Below are positions 46,694 through 60,055 of a stretch of DNA of 64,000 nt, piece by piece. Source of the DNA: Coriaria nepalensis (taxonomy: Eukaryota; Streptophyta; Magnoliopsida; Cucurbitales; Coriariaceae); assembly GCA_027186245.1 (NCBI GenBank), contig CP114486.1, forward strand, positions 10,492,501 to 10,556,500, given 5' to 3'. The notes under the pieces are model-generated. The model searched no databases and was not told the origin of the DNA. It worked only from the letters and a program-made list of their open reading frames with translations. Both the position numbers and the translations under genes were made by a program. How positions within the stretch are numbered: position 1 is the stretch's first letter; each line of letters opens with the position of its first letter.

Positions 46694-49600
46694 ATTTTTT
46701 TGGTCTTTTCAATTTCCCCGTTTCAAAAATAAGTTAAGGAAAAAAAAAGAAAAAAAAGAAGAAAGAAGAAAGCATTGAGCTTCATAGGTTGGCTGATACC
46801 TAGTAGGAGGCAGATCCTTTCGATTATTTCACGGTTACTCATCATAGTGTTCTTTTTTTTTTTTCCACCCCGAATTGTTTTGGTGAAAAAGAAGATGCTC
46901 TACCCAGAAGGGGTGCACAGACAAAGTTCCCCATAAAGGTTACAGTGTTCGACAAACCACAGTTTTATCTTCAATAGTACCATATTCCCCTTTTGAAAAC
47001 TTTCCAACTTCTCTTGCCTTCTTTTTCTCAATCCTTTCGAGTTCATCATCCTCTTGTCTTGTATCTTGATCATTAATGGGTTTGAACTTCGAACGAGCAT
47101 TTATTTAATCTTATATTTTATAATTGTGTGGGATGGGAGAGGACTGAATTGTTGCTGGTGGTGAATAGAAGGTTGCTGTTGATTCACTTTTGTGGGGCCC
47201 TCTGATACAATTAGATCTGACTATCTATTGCATGCCGCACCTTTTTTGTTTCTTTCGTACAAATAGGTGAGGCAGTACCTCCGGTTTTTGTGACACATCG
47301 AGATTGATGCATCAAGCGAGAACAGTAAAAATTTGGTCTAATTTGACATTTATGGCACTTGATACCTGCAGCTCTTGAGGCAACACCTGGTTTCTTCACC
47401 TTTGCTTTATTATGTGGTCAGTTTAGACATGGGCAAAGTAGTTTGTATACCCAAAATTTTCAGATATAATGTTTCAATCCCTAATATCACAAAGTAACTA
47501 GTAATAACCCCAATCCTTGGATTCTATGCGATTTACCCGTTAATCCGATCTAACTTAACCATATTGCCATGTGAGCATATCCATCTAAATGTTTGAGTTC
47601 TTTTCTATAAATCTTTTCATAACAATTTTCATCAATTAAAAAAAAAGATGATTTCATTTCTATTCCTCCCCCAAAATCCCAGCTTTCCACCGTCGCTAAC
47701 AATCTTCTTTATCTCGTCTCTCTCAAACGTAGATCGAATCTTCCATTAACATAACATTCTGATAGGAATCTCTCTCTCTTAGATTGAAATCTAGGTTTGC
47801 AGAAAATCAGATCGAATCTAAATTCGAGCAACCTAGATCAGGTTCTGGAATAAGTGTTTGACCAACCCATACTCAATCCGGTTTATGAGAGAGAGTGTGA
47901 CCAGTAGTGGAAGGTGGTGGCAATGGCGCCGGAGAAGGTGGTGAGGGGAAAAATAAAATTCTAAAAATTAAAAATTAAAGATGGAAAAAATTAAAAAATT
48001 TATAGCTTAAATCTAAGTAAATATATGTTCAAACTCTTAGATAAATATCCTATACCAAGTAAAAATATAACTTCATACTAACAATACTAGTTCAGAAATT
48101 CAATTTAAGAACCTTATAAAAGTAAATTTACCCTAAATCAGGTTCTTAATAACAATAATCTGTCACAAGAACTCAAGAAGGCTTTTTGTTTTGTAAAAAG
48201 ACAGCTGTTTTATCTTTTGCATTTTTCAATTTTTTCTGGGTCCTGTGTTGTGTTACCATCAAAGAAAAACCAATAAATTTTCTTGCTTCTCTACGGGTTA
48301 GATTGCATTTATGGGAGAGTACCATAGCCATCGGTCATTTTTATCGAGCCTTAGACTACTCGGAAAAAATCGGCTGAGAAAGTCAACAATCCCTGGACCT
48401 GACCACTACTCTCTCTCTCTCTCTCTCTCGAAATGCTAGGATATCTAGAACGCAATCTGTAGACTGGAGTTTTGGTAAAAAAGTTACTGTTAATAGAAAA
48501 AAAAAAAAAAACTTTCTTAGCTTTGCATTTTGTAAAGTATTTTTTTTTTTAATTTGGAAAATTCCTTATCTAAGAGATGAGTTACAAATTTTAAAGAAAT
48601 ATTGGATCTATAATATTATTAAATAAGTTTATAATATAATTTTAAATATTATATAAATGATTTAAATAAGATCAAAGAGTCACTCGTAACAATTGCCTAA
48701 CGAATGTAATCACAACGATGTCAACTATAAAATTTTCTATGCAATTTTGGTTTGAGAGAATTTGGAAAATTAATTCTAATTCAAGGTTTGTTTTAAATAT
48801 TATTTCAAAATGATATTCTTATTTTTTTTTTTCATTTACATTTAGATAGTATATATAAAATGATCAAATTAATCTTGCTTGTAACTTCAAAAAAAAAAAA
48901 AAAAACTGTAACCAAGCTTCAACATGAGTCACCACCTTCAACCTCTTAATCTATTTTATCTTCTTCACATTCATCATTTTGTTCCATACTTTATCTAGTT
49001 TCATATTTTCAAACCCAAATTTTTCATATTTTTGAAATAATAGCTTGTATAACTTAGAAGCAAAACAATGAGAAGAAACAGTGAAGGACAAGTCGTCGAA
49101 TGCAGTTGCGAATATCGAAAAGAGAGTGAAGTCTTTGTCGGAATCAATGGTCAAAGACTCATCCACTTCGTTGTTCGTATGTACATGTTGAAATTGAAGT
49201 TTTTTCTTGGGTGAAATTTCTAAAATTTTGGATGCAATCTAGATTGTGAACTATTTTTGGTGTATATGGACTAAATCTTAAGTGTTTGGATTGAATTTGT
49301 GATGAATATGGTAAGGAACTAAAGGCCTCAAACTTTCATGTAGTTATTTTGAACTATTCGACAAGTCTCATTTATCTTTTCAATTGCTCGAGGGCTCTGC
49401 AATAAGGGGTCTCAAGCAATCGAGATGATAAGTTAGAAACTTCTCAATTTTTGACTTATTATCTCAATTGCTCAAGACTCCCTAAAATTACTCCATCGTG
49501 TCATCGAGAATAAATTGTTTAGTTAAAATTTCAGTTTTTTTTTAATTGTTTAGCTTATAGTTAAGTATGTCAATCTTAGTGCTATTTAATTTCAAGGGAA

Positions 49601-50150
49601 AGAAGATACAATCAATCATGTCCTTACACACATCCTTACCAGAGATATTTTTTACAAAGCCCACATATCCATGATATCTAAGCAATAAGTGGTTATTGAT
49701 GATATAATGGCAAAACTCACCGTAAAACAGTTGGAGGTGTTTAAGTCTAGTTTGAGAAATTTTCATTTTTTTTAGACATATTGTAATGAATTATCGTATA
49801 TATGAATTTTAAAAAAAGTTTATGATTTTGGTTTAGGCTGCTGAAATTGTATTGTGGTTAATTAGTAATAATTTTTTCTAGACAGATCTGAATATTTAAA
49901 TTATAGTTATGATCAGAATCATGTGCTATTTTGCTCCTAAATAGCCACTGTCATTTATCAAAGATATTTAGCCTTTTGATTATTGATAATATAGGTAGTA
50001 TGAGAATGTTGATAATGACGAGCATAGACTGATGTGGATAATGTATGAATGTATTTTATTTTATCTAATTTCTTGGATATGTATATTTTCATGGTTGTAA
50101 TGAATGTTACTTATTTTAATGAAATAATATTTGTTCATCAAGTTTTGGTT
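46694..50150. other. Gene-poor spacer downstream of URGT
   Basis: The first 350 bp are the URGT 3' flank. The rest is AT-rich with poly-A/T runs and a (CT)n microsatellite at 48409-48429. Short frames such as 48951-49166 (-) match nothing I know. Confidence 0.5.
48409..48429 (+). repeat. (CT)n microsatellite
   Basis: Ten CT dinucleotides in a row; a matching GA tract is at 26676-26693 near DHQ-SDH copy 1. Confidence 0.9.
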
Positions 50151-50254
50151 GTGGTTATAGTGAATGATTTTGGTTGATTGCTACAATTTTGTTGAAATAA
50201 TGGTTGTACTAATTGGTTTTAAGTTAGTTGCTGCAATTTTGTTGAATGAACGGT

Positions 50255-50410
50255 TCCTCTTTAAATATACATCGAGCAATCGAGATTTTAGGGCAATGAC
50301 TTTCAAGTCTCTGTTCACTTTATCTGATTGCTCGATAATTTCTCTTTAAACAACCATCGAGCAATCAAGATTTTAAGACATGACTTTCAAATCTATATCC
50401 ACTTTTCTTG
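50255..50410. repeat. Direct repeat of about 83 bp x2
   Basis: TCTCTTTAAATATACATCGA-GCAATCGAGATTTTA at 50258 recurs as TCTCTTTAAACAACCATCGA-GCAATCAAGATTTTA at 50341, followed in both by ATGACTTTCAA. The ATCGAGCAATCGAG words also occur at 49380-49500 and, in variant form, at 39820 and 41380. Confidence 0.7.
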
Positions 50411-50479
50411 TCGATCAATCAGGCAAAGTGGACAGAGATTTTCTTCAACCGTAAAGATTTAACCTTTCATCTTAAACCA

Positions 50480-51140
50480 TAAAGGTTGAATCTTTCTTCA
50501 TCAAACTAAAATATTAGATATTTCTATCAAACCCTAATATTTAAACCCTTAGTATTGAATCATAAAGGTTGAATATTTCTTCATATAAAGATTAGACATT
50601 TCTATCAAACTCTAAAGTTTAAACCTTTCATCTTGAACCATAAATGTTGAACCTTTCTTCATTGAACCAAAGTATGCTAAACCTTAAATATTAGATTTTT
50701 CATCTTAAATCCCAAAGATTAAACATTTCAATTTAAACCATAAAATCTATACCTTTCATATTAAATAAAAAACCTTAGATTTTTCATCTTAAATCCTAAA
50801 GTTTACACTTTTCATATTAAACCCTAACTATTAGATATTTCATCTTAAACCATAAAGCTTAAGTGTTTCATATTAAACCCTAAAATTTGAACATTTCATC
50901 TTAAAACCTAAAACTTATACATTTTATCTTAAATCTTAAATATTTCATCTTAAACCCTAAACCTTAATGTTTAAACATTACATCTTAAATCCTAAATCTT
51001 AAATATTTCATATTAAACCTAAAACTTAAACATTTCATCTTAAACCCTAAATTTTAGATCTTCCATCTCAATTTAAACCCTAAATCTTAAACTTTTTATA
51101 TTAAATCCTAAACTTTAGATTTTTCATCTCAAACCATGAA
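50480..51140. repeat. Degenerate telomere-like tandem array
   Basis: More than twenty AAACCCTAAA-like words (also AAATCCTAAA, AAACCATAAA) alternate with TTTCATCTTA or TTTCATATTA at a loose period of roughly 26-35 bp. The CCCTAAA word is the plant telomere repeat, but the spacing is far longer than 7 bp, so this is a diverged complex satellite rather than true telomeric DNA. Confidence 0.7.
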
Positions 51141-52780
51141 ATATTTACTCACAATGAGATACGCAAAAATTGTAAAGAAAAGCGATTCAACCGGACTCCG
51201 GTGGAGGGGTCCTCGACGAACCTATTTTTGAAAAATAAAGATTTTATAATTATAGTTCTTATTGTAAATAACTATAGGGCTAAATAAGAAATCTATATCC
51301 ACCCTCTTCGATGTCATAATACTAATTAGCCGATATTAAAGCTAACTTAACTTGATCAATCCATAATATTCATAACTTCAATAGTAAAACACAACCTCTT
51401 ACACATTTTGTTTAGTTTCACAACACTATAATTCTAATAAAATAGTTTGCTAACTCTATAGTCAAATTTCGGTAATAGTTTAACCAATACCAACATAATT
51501 CTTCATAAGCCCTAATTATCTCAATTCAATTTTTATGAACTAATACTCTACTAATTTAATATTACCTCAATTTTACTATAATCTCTTTCATTTTCTAGCA
51601 ACCCATATACAAAACCATCTCTTTCTTCATTTCCCTCACATCACAATAACATACCAAATCCTTCAATAGTTATTATCTCAATTTGATTCCACAGGCTCGA
51701 ATTCAATATTAATCCATCTATATCATGTTGTTAAATTATCAGAAACACTTTTATATAAGCCAAGAAGAACAAATCAATAATTTGAGGATTTAGGGTTCCT
51801 GACTTAAATTTGATTTAACAACTCAAAATCACCCTTATTCTATCAATATCAAATTATCATCATACCATATTTTCTAACATCCAAGCCAAAAAAAAAAAAT
51901 TCGAAACTTTTGAGAATTTAGGGTTCTTATTTCAAATTCTGCAATAGAAGGGAAATGACCCAATTTTTCAAAATTGAGGAGAGAACCAAACAAAGTACGA
52001 GCAGAATCTGAAGAAACCACCATGATTCAAATATCTTAGCCCCAAAAATAAAAATCGGAGAACATAAGGAGAGAGAGAAGGAGACCTATTTTTTTTCTTC
52101 TTTTTGGTTTGCCTCTAATCACTGTAGCCACAAGATTAAGGAAAGGAAAAGAATGTTTTAAGTTTCAAAATCTATAAGTTGACCTCCTAGCCTTCCAAGT
52201 ATTATTCTTTAGTTATTCGACTTTTCGACCAAGTTTGTTTTTTTTTTTTTTAGTAACTGGGTTATCACACTTTGCTCCCGCCCAGCCACACTCTCGATTC
52301 TAGGCCTGAGCTATATAGAGACAATAATTCTTTTTTAATTTTTTTTTGAAATTTTGACTAAATTTATTTAGTGATGTGATATATAAAAATGATATTTATA
52401 ATTATAGTATGATAGATAGCCGCCGTACACCATGTACAACAAAAATATCTGAAATAATCTTGAAAATTATGTTTTGCACCCATAATTGATCATCTCATAT
52501 TTAGGTTTTACACCTCTGATTAATTTGACTCTCGTTCATAATAATGTTTTATTGTAGTATATGCATCCAATCCAGAATTTATTATATGATCCGTTCCGTC
52601 TAATCACTCATGCTTGTATAGTATTTGCTTCTTTCTTCATTAGTTCTCTTATCTTGCTTCTACCTCACGTTTTGTACTTGCATTTATTTCATTAGTAAGA
52701 ACAAACCAAAAAGAAATAATGGAGATGGACCTCATCCCCAAAAACTAAACCTAATCAACAACCTAAAAAAGTTGTATTTC
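51141..52780. other. AT-rich intergenic DNA
   Basis: No gene was recognised. Sequence near 52020-52320 (GAGAGAGAAGGAGACC, and TTATCACACTTTGCTCCCGC) may be dispersed repeat. Confidence 0.4.
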
Positions 52781-52789
52781 AAGGTGATG

Positions 52790-53590
52790 TTGCTTTTGTG
52801 TGTCAGTTTAGGGATTGGAGAGGTTTGGGAGATGGAGGAAGTGTTGATTTTGGTGCGCGAGGAGCTGGCTGGCTTTGAAAGCTTTCGCCCTTTGCTGGTT
52901 AATAGATCAGCAAATAAGGTTGCCGATTGGGTAGCTGACAGGTCGAAACGGAAGATGTGCCCTGGTGATGGTTGAGTCTTAGCCCCCCCTTCTTCCTTAA
53001 TTTCGATGTTGGAGGATGACATTTTAGCTTGGAAGAGAGACCTTCTTTCTGTCTTTAAAGATTTGAGCTTGCGTGGTGAGAATGTTCTATTTGGTGAGGG
53101 TGTGGGTTCTTTTCAGGTGGTTCGTGATCTTGGTGGCCTTGGGTCATCTTCGAGGAGAAGCTTTGATGCTGTGGGAATTGGCTGATTCGAGGATTTCTGT
53201 CATCTGGTTTTTCTTGGTGGGAGCTTTAATGGAGTTTTTCTAATTCGGGTTGCTGTTTTTCTAGGGTTGATGTTTGCTGCTTTGGTTTTGGCGATTGTTT
53301 TTTCTGTTTGTTTATGTTTTTGATGGTTAGGCTGTTTGGTAGGTGAGGTGGGCTGTTTGTTGAAGTGGGCTGGGCTGTTTGTCTAGATGGGTTTCCATCT
53401 GCTTGGGTGGTTGGGCTTTAGGACTTTAGTGGTGTTTTGGGTCTGTTTGGCTTTGCTATGCTGTTTGTTTGTCTAGGCAGTCTCCTGTTTTTTGCTTGTT
53501 AGCTTTACAAGTGTCGCTCGGTTTCTTTGTTGAGAGCGTATATCTTTAATTGATGATCAGTTTTTCTTTGTTCCAAAGTTTATGATATCA
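52790..53590 (+). mobile_element. LINE 3' fragment with RNase H-like end
   Basis: The + strand frame reads REELAGFESFRPLLVNRSAN then KVADWVADRSKRKMCP, the C-terminal part of the RNase H-like domain of plant LINEs. A TGA ends it at 52975, but the same frame continues with APPSSLISMLEDDILAWKRD to about 53184. A TG-rich 3' UTR-like segment follows (GGCTGTTTG words, 53330-53480). It is 5'-truncated, as is typical for LINE insertions. Related debris occurs at 14950-15620. Confidence 0.6.
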
Positions 53591-55260
53591 ATTTCTATCT
53601 TGAAGTCTTAGAAGTTATATTAAAAGAAAATTGAATAAAAATATATATTAAAAATGAAAATTATTTTCCATTTCCTAATTATCCAACAAAATAAGAAAAA
53701 AGTAAATTTTCCATTTCCTAATCATTTTTTAAATTCTTACTAATTACTTAGATAATAATACTTTTTATCATAAATGATACATAAGTAATTAACAGTGAAT
53801 ATTTCAATTAAATTGTCTCTTTAAATTTTAACTATCTCTATAATTAACAGTAAATTAAATTTCCAAAGCTAGAGCGACAGTGACAGGCACGCCCAGGCTG
53901 TCGGTGACGGAGCGGTCAGGAACCGTCGCTACTGGCTAATGCCAGATGTTGAGATATAAAAAAACGAAAATTCCATACGTGCCTATTATGCCACGTCATC
54001 AACTGACCAAGCCACGTGTTGATTGTAGCTTGTGGGGTCTACCTTTCCCCCCTCCCCTGCAAAGCACACAAAGCACATCATCAATGTCCACCCCTAAAGA
54101 AAGAATACCCCTTCCCCCCAATTTTCAGTGCCCAATTTATTAAATAAATTGAAAATAAAATAAAAAATCAAAGAGTTTTATGAGAAGAAGCAAGCACAAG
54201 TGGGATCCACTTCAGAAACTTCATCAAAAAGCGGGACCCATTTGAGAGAAAGAGATGATAGCATATGTGGGTCCCGTGTAGTAACTAGAGAAAGAAAGAG
54301 AAAGAGTGCATGATGGCTAGACTGATAGTCATATCATACTCCCCCTTCTTAATTAGCACAATTTTCCTTATTTATTTATATAATATATTCTTTTTTCCCA
54401 CTTCTTATTTAAAATCAGATATTTTCTAATGTAACAAGAGAGGAAAAAGGGATTGCTGGTAGACAGAACGTCGTTATAATTGGAAAACACGTGTGATTGC
54501 AATGAAAAACAAGTAGTTATGTCCTTCCAAAACGGGGGAGATTTTTTATGCACGTGCGTTTGGTAAGTAATTGTTCTCTTTCTTTTATTTCTTATCTTCT
54601 TTTTTGTTTCTATGTTTTCTTTTGTTTTTTCAATTTCTCAGCATTATTACTAGATATACATATATGCATATATATATATATATATATATGAGCAAGATCA
54701 ATTTGAAAAAAATTGTTTTTATTCTAAATATTTATTTTTAAATATCCGTTTAATAAGTTTATATAAGTAATAATTCAAATCCATATTAGTCAATGTAATA
54801 ATTAATAATTTGCACAAATTTAATGTGTATATTGAGATTTATTAATATTATAAGTATATTTTTTAATATTTTAAGAATTATAAATAAATTTTATAATTAT
54901 AAATAAATCCACTTATATTTTTTTTAAATTATAATTGAATCCTCTCAAATTATATAATATTAGGTAAAATAATCCACCCATTTTTATCAACTATATAAAT
55001 GTTTTGATATAATTTTATTTTTATTTTTTTATTTATAATTATTATTTTACTTTTTGTAATTTTTTTCCATCGTAAAAATTATGAAATTTTTTTGTAAAAT
55101 AAATATAATTTAAATCGGTTAATTATATATTTAAATAATTTTTTCTTTTTAAAATATAGCCTTGGAGCATGTCAAAAGAATAAATAATATAATATTATAG
55201 TACATTATATAAATTTTTTAACTATCAAATTTAATATTAATTATTACATTATATAAATTC
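53591..55260. other. Intergenic, no gene seen
   Basis: It contains a locally GC-rich stretch (53870-53945) and a CCACGTGTTG G-box at 54012 in an otherwise AT-rich background, plus a (TA)n tract at 54668-54689. A promoter is possible but no ORF follows it. Confidence 0.4.
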
Positions 55261-55309
55261 TAAATAGGATATTATGAAAGCTCATAGTATACAACAGATT
55301 CATAGATTT

Positions 55310-56880
55310 AGTAAAGTATCAAGTGAGTCAGAGCATCACATATTTTTAGTAAAAAATCTTCGTAATTGACCGATCATGAATGATGATCCTACGACTTCTT
55401 TCGTGGCAATTAGTGGCATGGATTCTGAGAGATGGCTAGAAGTCATGAAATTCGAGATGGATTCCATGTATACTAACAAAGTATGAAACTTGGTAGATGC
55501 ACCTGAAAGAATAGATCCTATAGGATGCAAGTAGGTTTTCAAGAGGAAAATCGGGGCAGATGGGAAAGTCGAAACCTATAAGATTAGACTAGTTGTGAAG
55601 GGTTATAGACAAAGAGAATAAATCGATTATGAGAAAACCTTCTCACCCATTGCAATGACTACATTCATTCGGATATTGCGTGCCATTGCAACATAACATG
55701 ATTATAAGATCTAGTAAATGGATGTGAAAATATCCTTCCTAAATGGGTACCTCGATGAGACTGTATATATGATACAACTTGAGGTTTTCACGGATCAGGA
55801 AAACACAAAAAAGTTATGTAAGTTGCAAAGGTTTATATATAACCTAAAACAAGCTTCTCGAAGTTGGAATATATATTTCAATGAAATAATTAAATCTTTT
55901 GACTTCATTGAGAATGAAGATGATTCATGTGTGTAAAAGAAAGTTAATAAGAGCTCTGTTACTTTCATAGTTTTATACGTAGATGACATACTACTTATTG
56001 GGAATAATGTAGGTATGCTACAGTCTGTCAAGTTGTAGCTATCTAAGAATTTCTCCATGAAAGATTTGGGTGAAATAGCTTATATTCTAGGAATAAAGAT
56101 CTATAAAGATATATCTAGAAGACTGTTAGACTTGACCTAGTTAATATACATAGACAAAGTGCTAAAACAGTTTAACATGTAAGTTTCCAAGAGAGGACTT
56201 TTGCCAATATGCCATGGAATCTACCTCTCCAAGAATATATTTCCCAAAACACAATCGAAGAGAGATGAAATGAGTAGAGTGCCTTATGCTTCGATATAGG
56301 ATCCATAAGCTATGTTATGTATAAGACATGATGTTGCATATGCTCTAAGTGTTATGAGCAGGTTTCAATGCAATCCGGGACAACAAGATTGGATTGATAT
56401 CAAGAACATTCTTAAGTACTTGAGAAATACTAAAGAGATGTTTTTGGTTTATGGAAGTAATGATTTGAAAATTGAGGACTTCATAGACTTAAGTTTTCAA
56501 TCAGATGTTGATAATAATAAATCAATTTCGAGATTTATCTTCACACTCAATGGTAAAGCGGTTAGTTAGAAAAGTTCCAAACAAGAAACGCCCGTGGATT
56601 CCAATATTCAAATTGTGTACATTACAGTTTTAGAAGCAGCAAAGGAGGCGGTTTGGATGAAAAAGTTCATAACTGAACTTGACATGATTCCGAGAATCGT
56701 TGATCCCATAGTAGTATATTGCGTCAATAATGGTGTGATAACATAAGCAAAAGAACCTAGGTTTCATCATAAATCCAAACACGTGATACGATGTTATCAC
56801 CTCATCCGAGAGATAATTCGAAAGGAATACGTCACATAAAAAAGGTGACTATGACATAGATGACAACATAATCGATCCAT
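55310..56880 (+). pseudogene. Ty1/copia reverse transcriptase and RNase H, defective
   Basis: The + strand encodes copia polyprotein blocks in order: VAISGMDSERWLEVMKFEMD (pre-RT), KIGADGKVETYKIRLVVKGY, MDVKISFLNGYLDETVYM, LYVDDILLIGNN (catalytic YVDD near 55980), MKDLGEIAYILGIKIY, VAYALSVMSRFQCNPG and VDNNKSISRFIFTLNGKAVS (RNase H side). More than ten stop codons interrupt the frame, several of them TGA or TAG in place of sense codons. The element is dead, and its gag, integrase and LTRs were not identified here. Confidence 0.88.
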
Positions 56881-57320
56881 TCACTTAGGCGCATTTCCAA
56901 TAGAATTTTGATTGCCATCTTGACAAGATGGGAATGAAATTCAGAAATGATTAGCTTTAGTGCAAGTGAGAGATTAAAAAATGTATACCTGTCAAGCCAA
57001 TCGAGTTTCGACATGAAGGGGAAAACTACTTGAGTGATGCTATCATGAACAAGACAATGAATGTCATTATTATTAATTATCATTTATGAAAGCCAGTTAT
57101 TTATCATGTTTATTAATTTTATTAGAATTAATATTAGATGTTCTTAAAATGCATATCATGATTAAGTTCAGTGTTTTAAGTTATGCACTTTGGAGACCAT
57201 GATAAAGATCATGCTAATTAAGACTCAAGCTATTTAAAGCTCGAACACATCATTACAGTCTTTCATGAAAAGATTGGAAGAGTAATCAGCCAAGAAATCT
57301 GCTAATGTATTCTTTGATCA
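56881..57320. other. Junction between the copia and gypsy remnants
   Basis: The left part could be copia 3' sequence: a purine-rich AAGGGGAAAA at about 57015 could be a polypurine tract. No LTR could be paired within the window. Confidence 0.35.
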
Positions 57321-60055
57321 ATTTCTTGGGAATATAATGCAGGTTAAACTCGGCCCACACAAAGGATCATTTTCCTAAGCGTCCTTTGAGAATCGGCCGA
57401 GATAACAAGTATTTGACAAGGTCGGTTCAGGTGATCACCCAAACTTGAGTATGCAACATGTAATGTCTAAGTTTCATAACAGCAAAATGTAAAGCTAGAA
57501 ATGACTTCTTAATATAAGTATATCATACCTTGATAGGAGTTAACACTCTTCTGAGGTAGTAAATGCCCTTATCGTAGTTTGTGTCATTCTTCTAAGCCAA
57601 GAGACAACTAATTAATTTTCCATATGCTAAAACGTACAACAACATTGGTCGGCCTTCCACGATTGAGGCGGGTAACAGCGAGCTAACTAGATATCCCTTT
57701 ATGCTGTCAAACGCATCATGATGGTGGGGTAGCCAGATGAACTCGTCTTCCTACTTTAACTTCAGTAGGAGATAAAACACATTAGTTTTCCCTGCCAAAT
57801 TCGAAATAAATCTCCTCAAGAAATTAGTTTGGCCAAGGAAGCTTTTGAGTTTCTTCTTATTTCTTAGTGGATGGGCTTCTATGATTACTTTGGAATTTCG
57901 TTGGTCGACCTAAATGCCCCTTTGGTTGAGTAGAAACTTAAGGAAATTTCCAACCGAAACGTCAAAATACACTTTAGTGGATTCATCTTCAACTTGAAAA
58001 GACCCATTCAGTCTATTGTCTTCTTCAGATCAACTAAGTGATTGGTAGCTTTAATAGACTTTACTACTACATCATTAATATAGACTTCCATAATAGTACC
58101 AATCAAATCATAGAAGATAGCATTTATAGCCTTTTGGTAGGTTGCCCCGACTTTCTTAAATTTGAAGGGCATAACTACCCATTTAAATACTTTATCACGT
58201 CAGGGCATCAAAAGGAAGTTTTATGGACATCTTCTTTAGGTATGAAGATTTCATTATACTTTTAGTATTCATCCATGAATGATAAGAGTTCATGCTCGAT
58301 TACTCCGTTAACTTGTAAATCGGCCACCAGCATAGGATATTCATCCTTAAGGGTTTCCATATTCATGTTTTGGAAGTCAATGCATATTCTCGATTTGCAA
58401 TTCCTTTTTACGATGGGTACGATGTTAGAAATTCACTCCAAATACCTTGTAATTTGGATGAAGTTGGCTTGATGTAGCCATTTCACCTCCTCCTTCACTT
58501 TTAGGGGTACCTCGATAGACATCCATCGAGGTGGATGCTAGAAAGGTTTATACCCAATCTTTATCAGTAATTGTTGCTTGATCAATGATCAATCAACTCC
58601 AAAAACTTCTTTATAATCCCAAGCAAAACAATCAAAGTAAGCCGATAACAATTTTAGCATTTCATTTCGTATTTGTACATACATAACCCTATTAATATAT
58701 AGCTGAAGCTTTTTGGCCGACCATATATTATTTTTATTGACGAATCATGTACATCAGCTTTAAGATCATCTAACTTATCCAGGGAAGGATCAAGATGATC
58801 CATAGTTAAGCCTTCACTCGACTCTTCTATTTGACCATTAAGGTTGTCCTCCATCTGCCAGGCAAAATATTTCTTTTTTGCCGTCAGGTCTGGCCATTGG
58901 TCACAACCTATCATGGTATCTCTTCGATCCTCGGTTCGGCTAAAACGGGCAAAATGCTAGCACTTGATTACCATATTTATCGTTTACCGACTTGGGTGGA
59001 TTAGAAACCCAAGAAAATTTCTAGCCGAAACGCCAAAAATACACTTTAGTGGATTCATCTCACACTTGTGAAATCGCATTTGGTCCAATGTCTCCTTCTC
59101 GTCGGTCAAGTAATCAATACCTTTATTAGACTTTACTACTACATTATCAATATAGACTTCCATAATTATACTGATCAAATCATGGAAGATAGCATTTATA
59201 GCTCTTTAGTAGGTTGCGCCGACTTTCTTAAATCCAAAAGGCATAATTACCCATTTGAATACTCTTACCGCGTTGGGGCATCGAAATGAAGTTTTATGGA
59301 CATCTTCTTTAGCTATGAAGTTTATTATACTTTTAGTATCCGTGCATGAGTGACAAGAGTTCATGCCTGACTACTCATTTAACTAGTAAATCATCTACAA
59401 ATATAGGATATTCATCCTCATAGGTTTCTAGATTCAAGTTTCAGAAGTCAATGCATATTCTTAATTTTCCATTCCTTTTTATGACAGGCCTGATGTTTCA
59501 TATTCACTCACTTTTAGATGAAGTCGGCTTAAAGTTTAGATGAAGTCGGCTTTATGCAGGCATTCCACCTCTTCCTTCACTTTTAGGGTACCTCGGTAGA
59601 CATCCGTCGAGGTGGCTTCTAGAAAGGTTTATACCTAGTTCCGATCAATGATCGATCAAGTCCGAGCATTTCTTGATAATCCAAAGCAAAACAATTTGAT
59701 TAAGCTGATAATAATTTTAGCATTTCATTTCGTATTTGTACAAACATAACCCTATTAATATAAACCGACCGAAGGTTTTTGGCCAACTATAGATTATTTC
59801 TATTAATGAATCATGTACATCGGCTTTAAGATCATCTAATTTAGTTGAGGAAAGGTCAATTTTATCCATTGTTTAGGCCTTCGTCTTGCTCTTCTAATCG
59901 ACCATTGAGGTTTTCCTCCATCTGCTAAAAAAAATATTTCTTTTCAGCAACTGCTATGGCGGCCGTCGGGTCTTACAAATGGTCACAACCTATTATGGTA
60001 TCTCTTTGATCCTCGATTCGGCTAAAATGGCATAATAATACTAACTAGTATTTTT
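57320..60055 (-). pseudogene. Ty3/gypsy pol (reverse transcriptase, RNase H), defective, internally duplicated
   Basis: Reading the minus strand: 58570-58660 gives an upstream pol region (DCFAWDYKEVFGVD), 58040-58100 gives the RT core MEVYINDVVVKS (YIDD altered to YIND), and 57370-57560 gives the RNase H part (YYLRRVLTPIKV, LALHFAVMKLRHYML, KYLLSRPILKGRLGK). The second block at 58984-59178 has MEVYIDNVVVKSNKG and MNPLKCIFGVSARNFLGFL. Stops and shifts are frequent in both. It is read in the same direction as the gag remnant at 61465-62000. Confidence 0.82.
57930..60055. repeat. 1.07-kb direct duplication inside the gypsy pol region
   Basis: Unit A (about 57930-58960) and unit B (about 58995-60055) share long near-identical runs, for example TTTACTACTACATxATxAAT at 58060 and 59131, GTTTTATGGACATCTTCTTT, and AATCATGTACATC(A/G)GCTTTA. 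The offset is 1071 bp. Divergence of perhaps 10-15 percent indicates an old event. Confidence 0.85.

Noticed and set aside
48951..49166. 71-aa minus-strand frame
   Set aside because: I considered an ACD11/glycolipid-transfer-like N-terminus, but the similarity is vague and nothing continues it in the flanks.
53870..54030. GC-rich patch with a G-box, as an orphan promoter
   Set aside because: No coding or RNA gene could be found downstream before the copia remnant.
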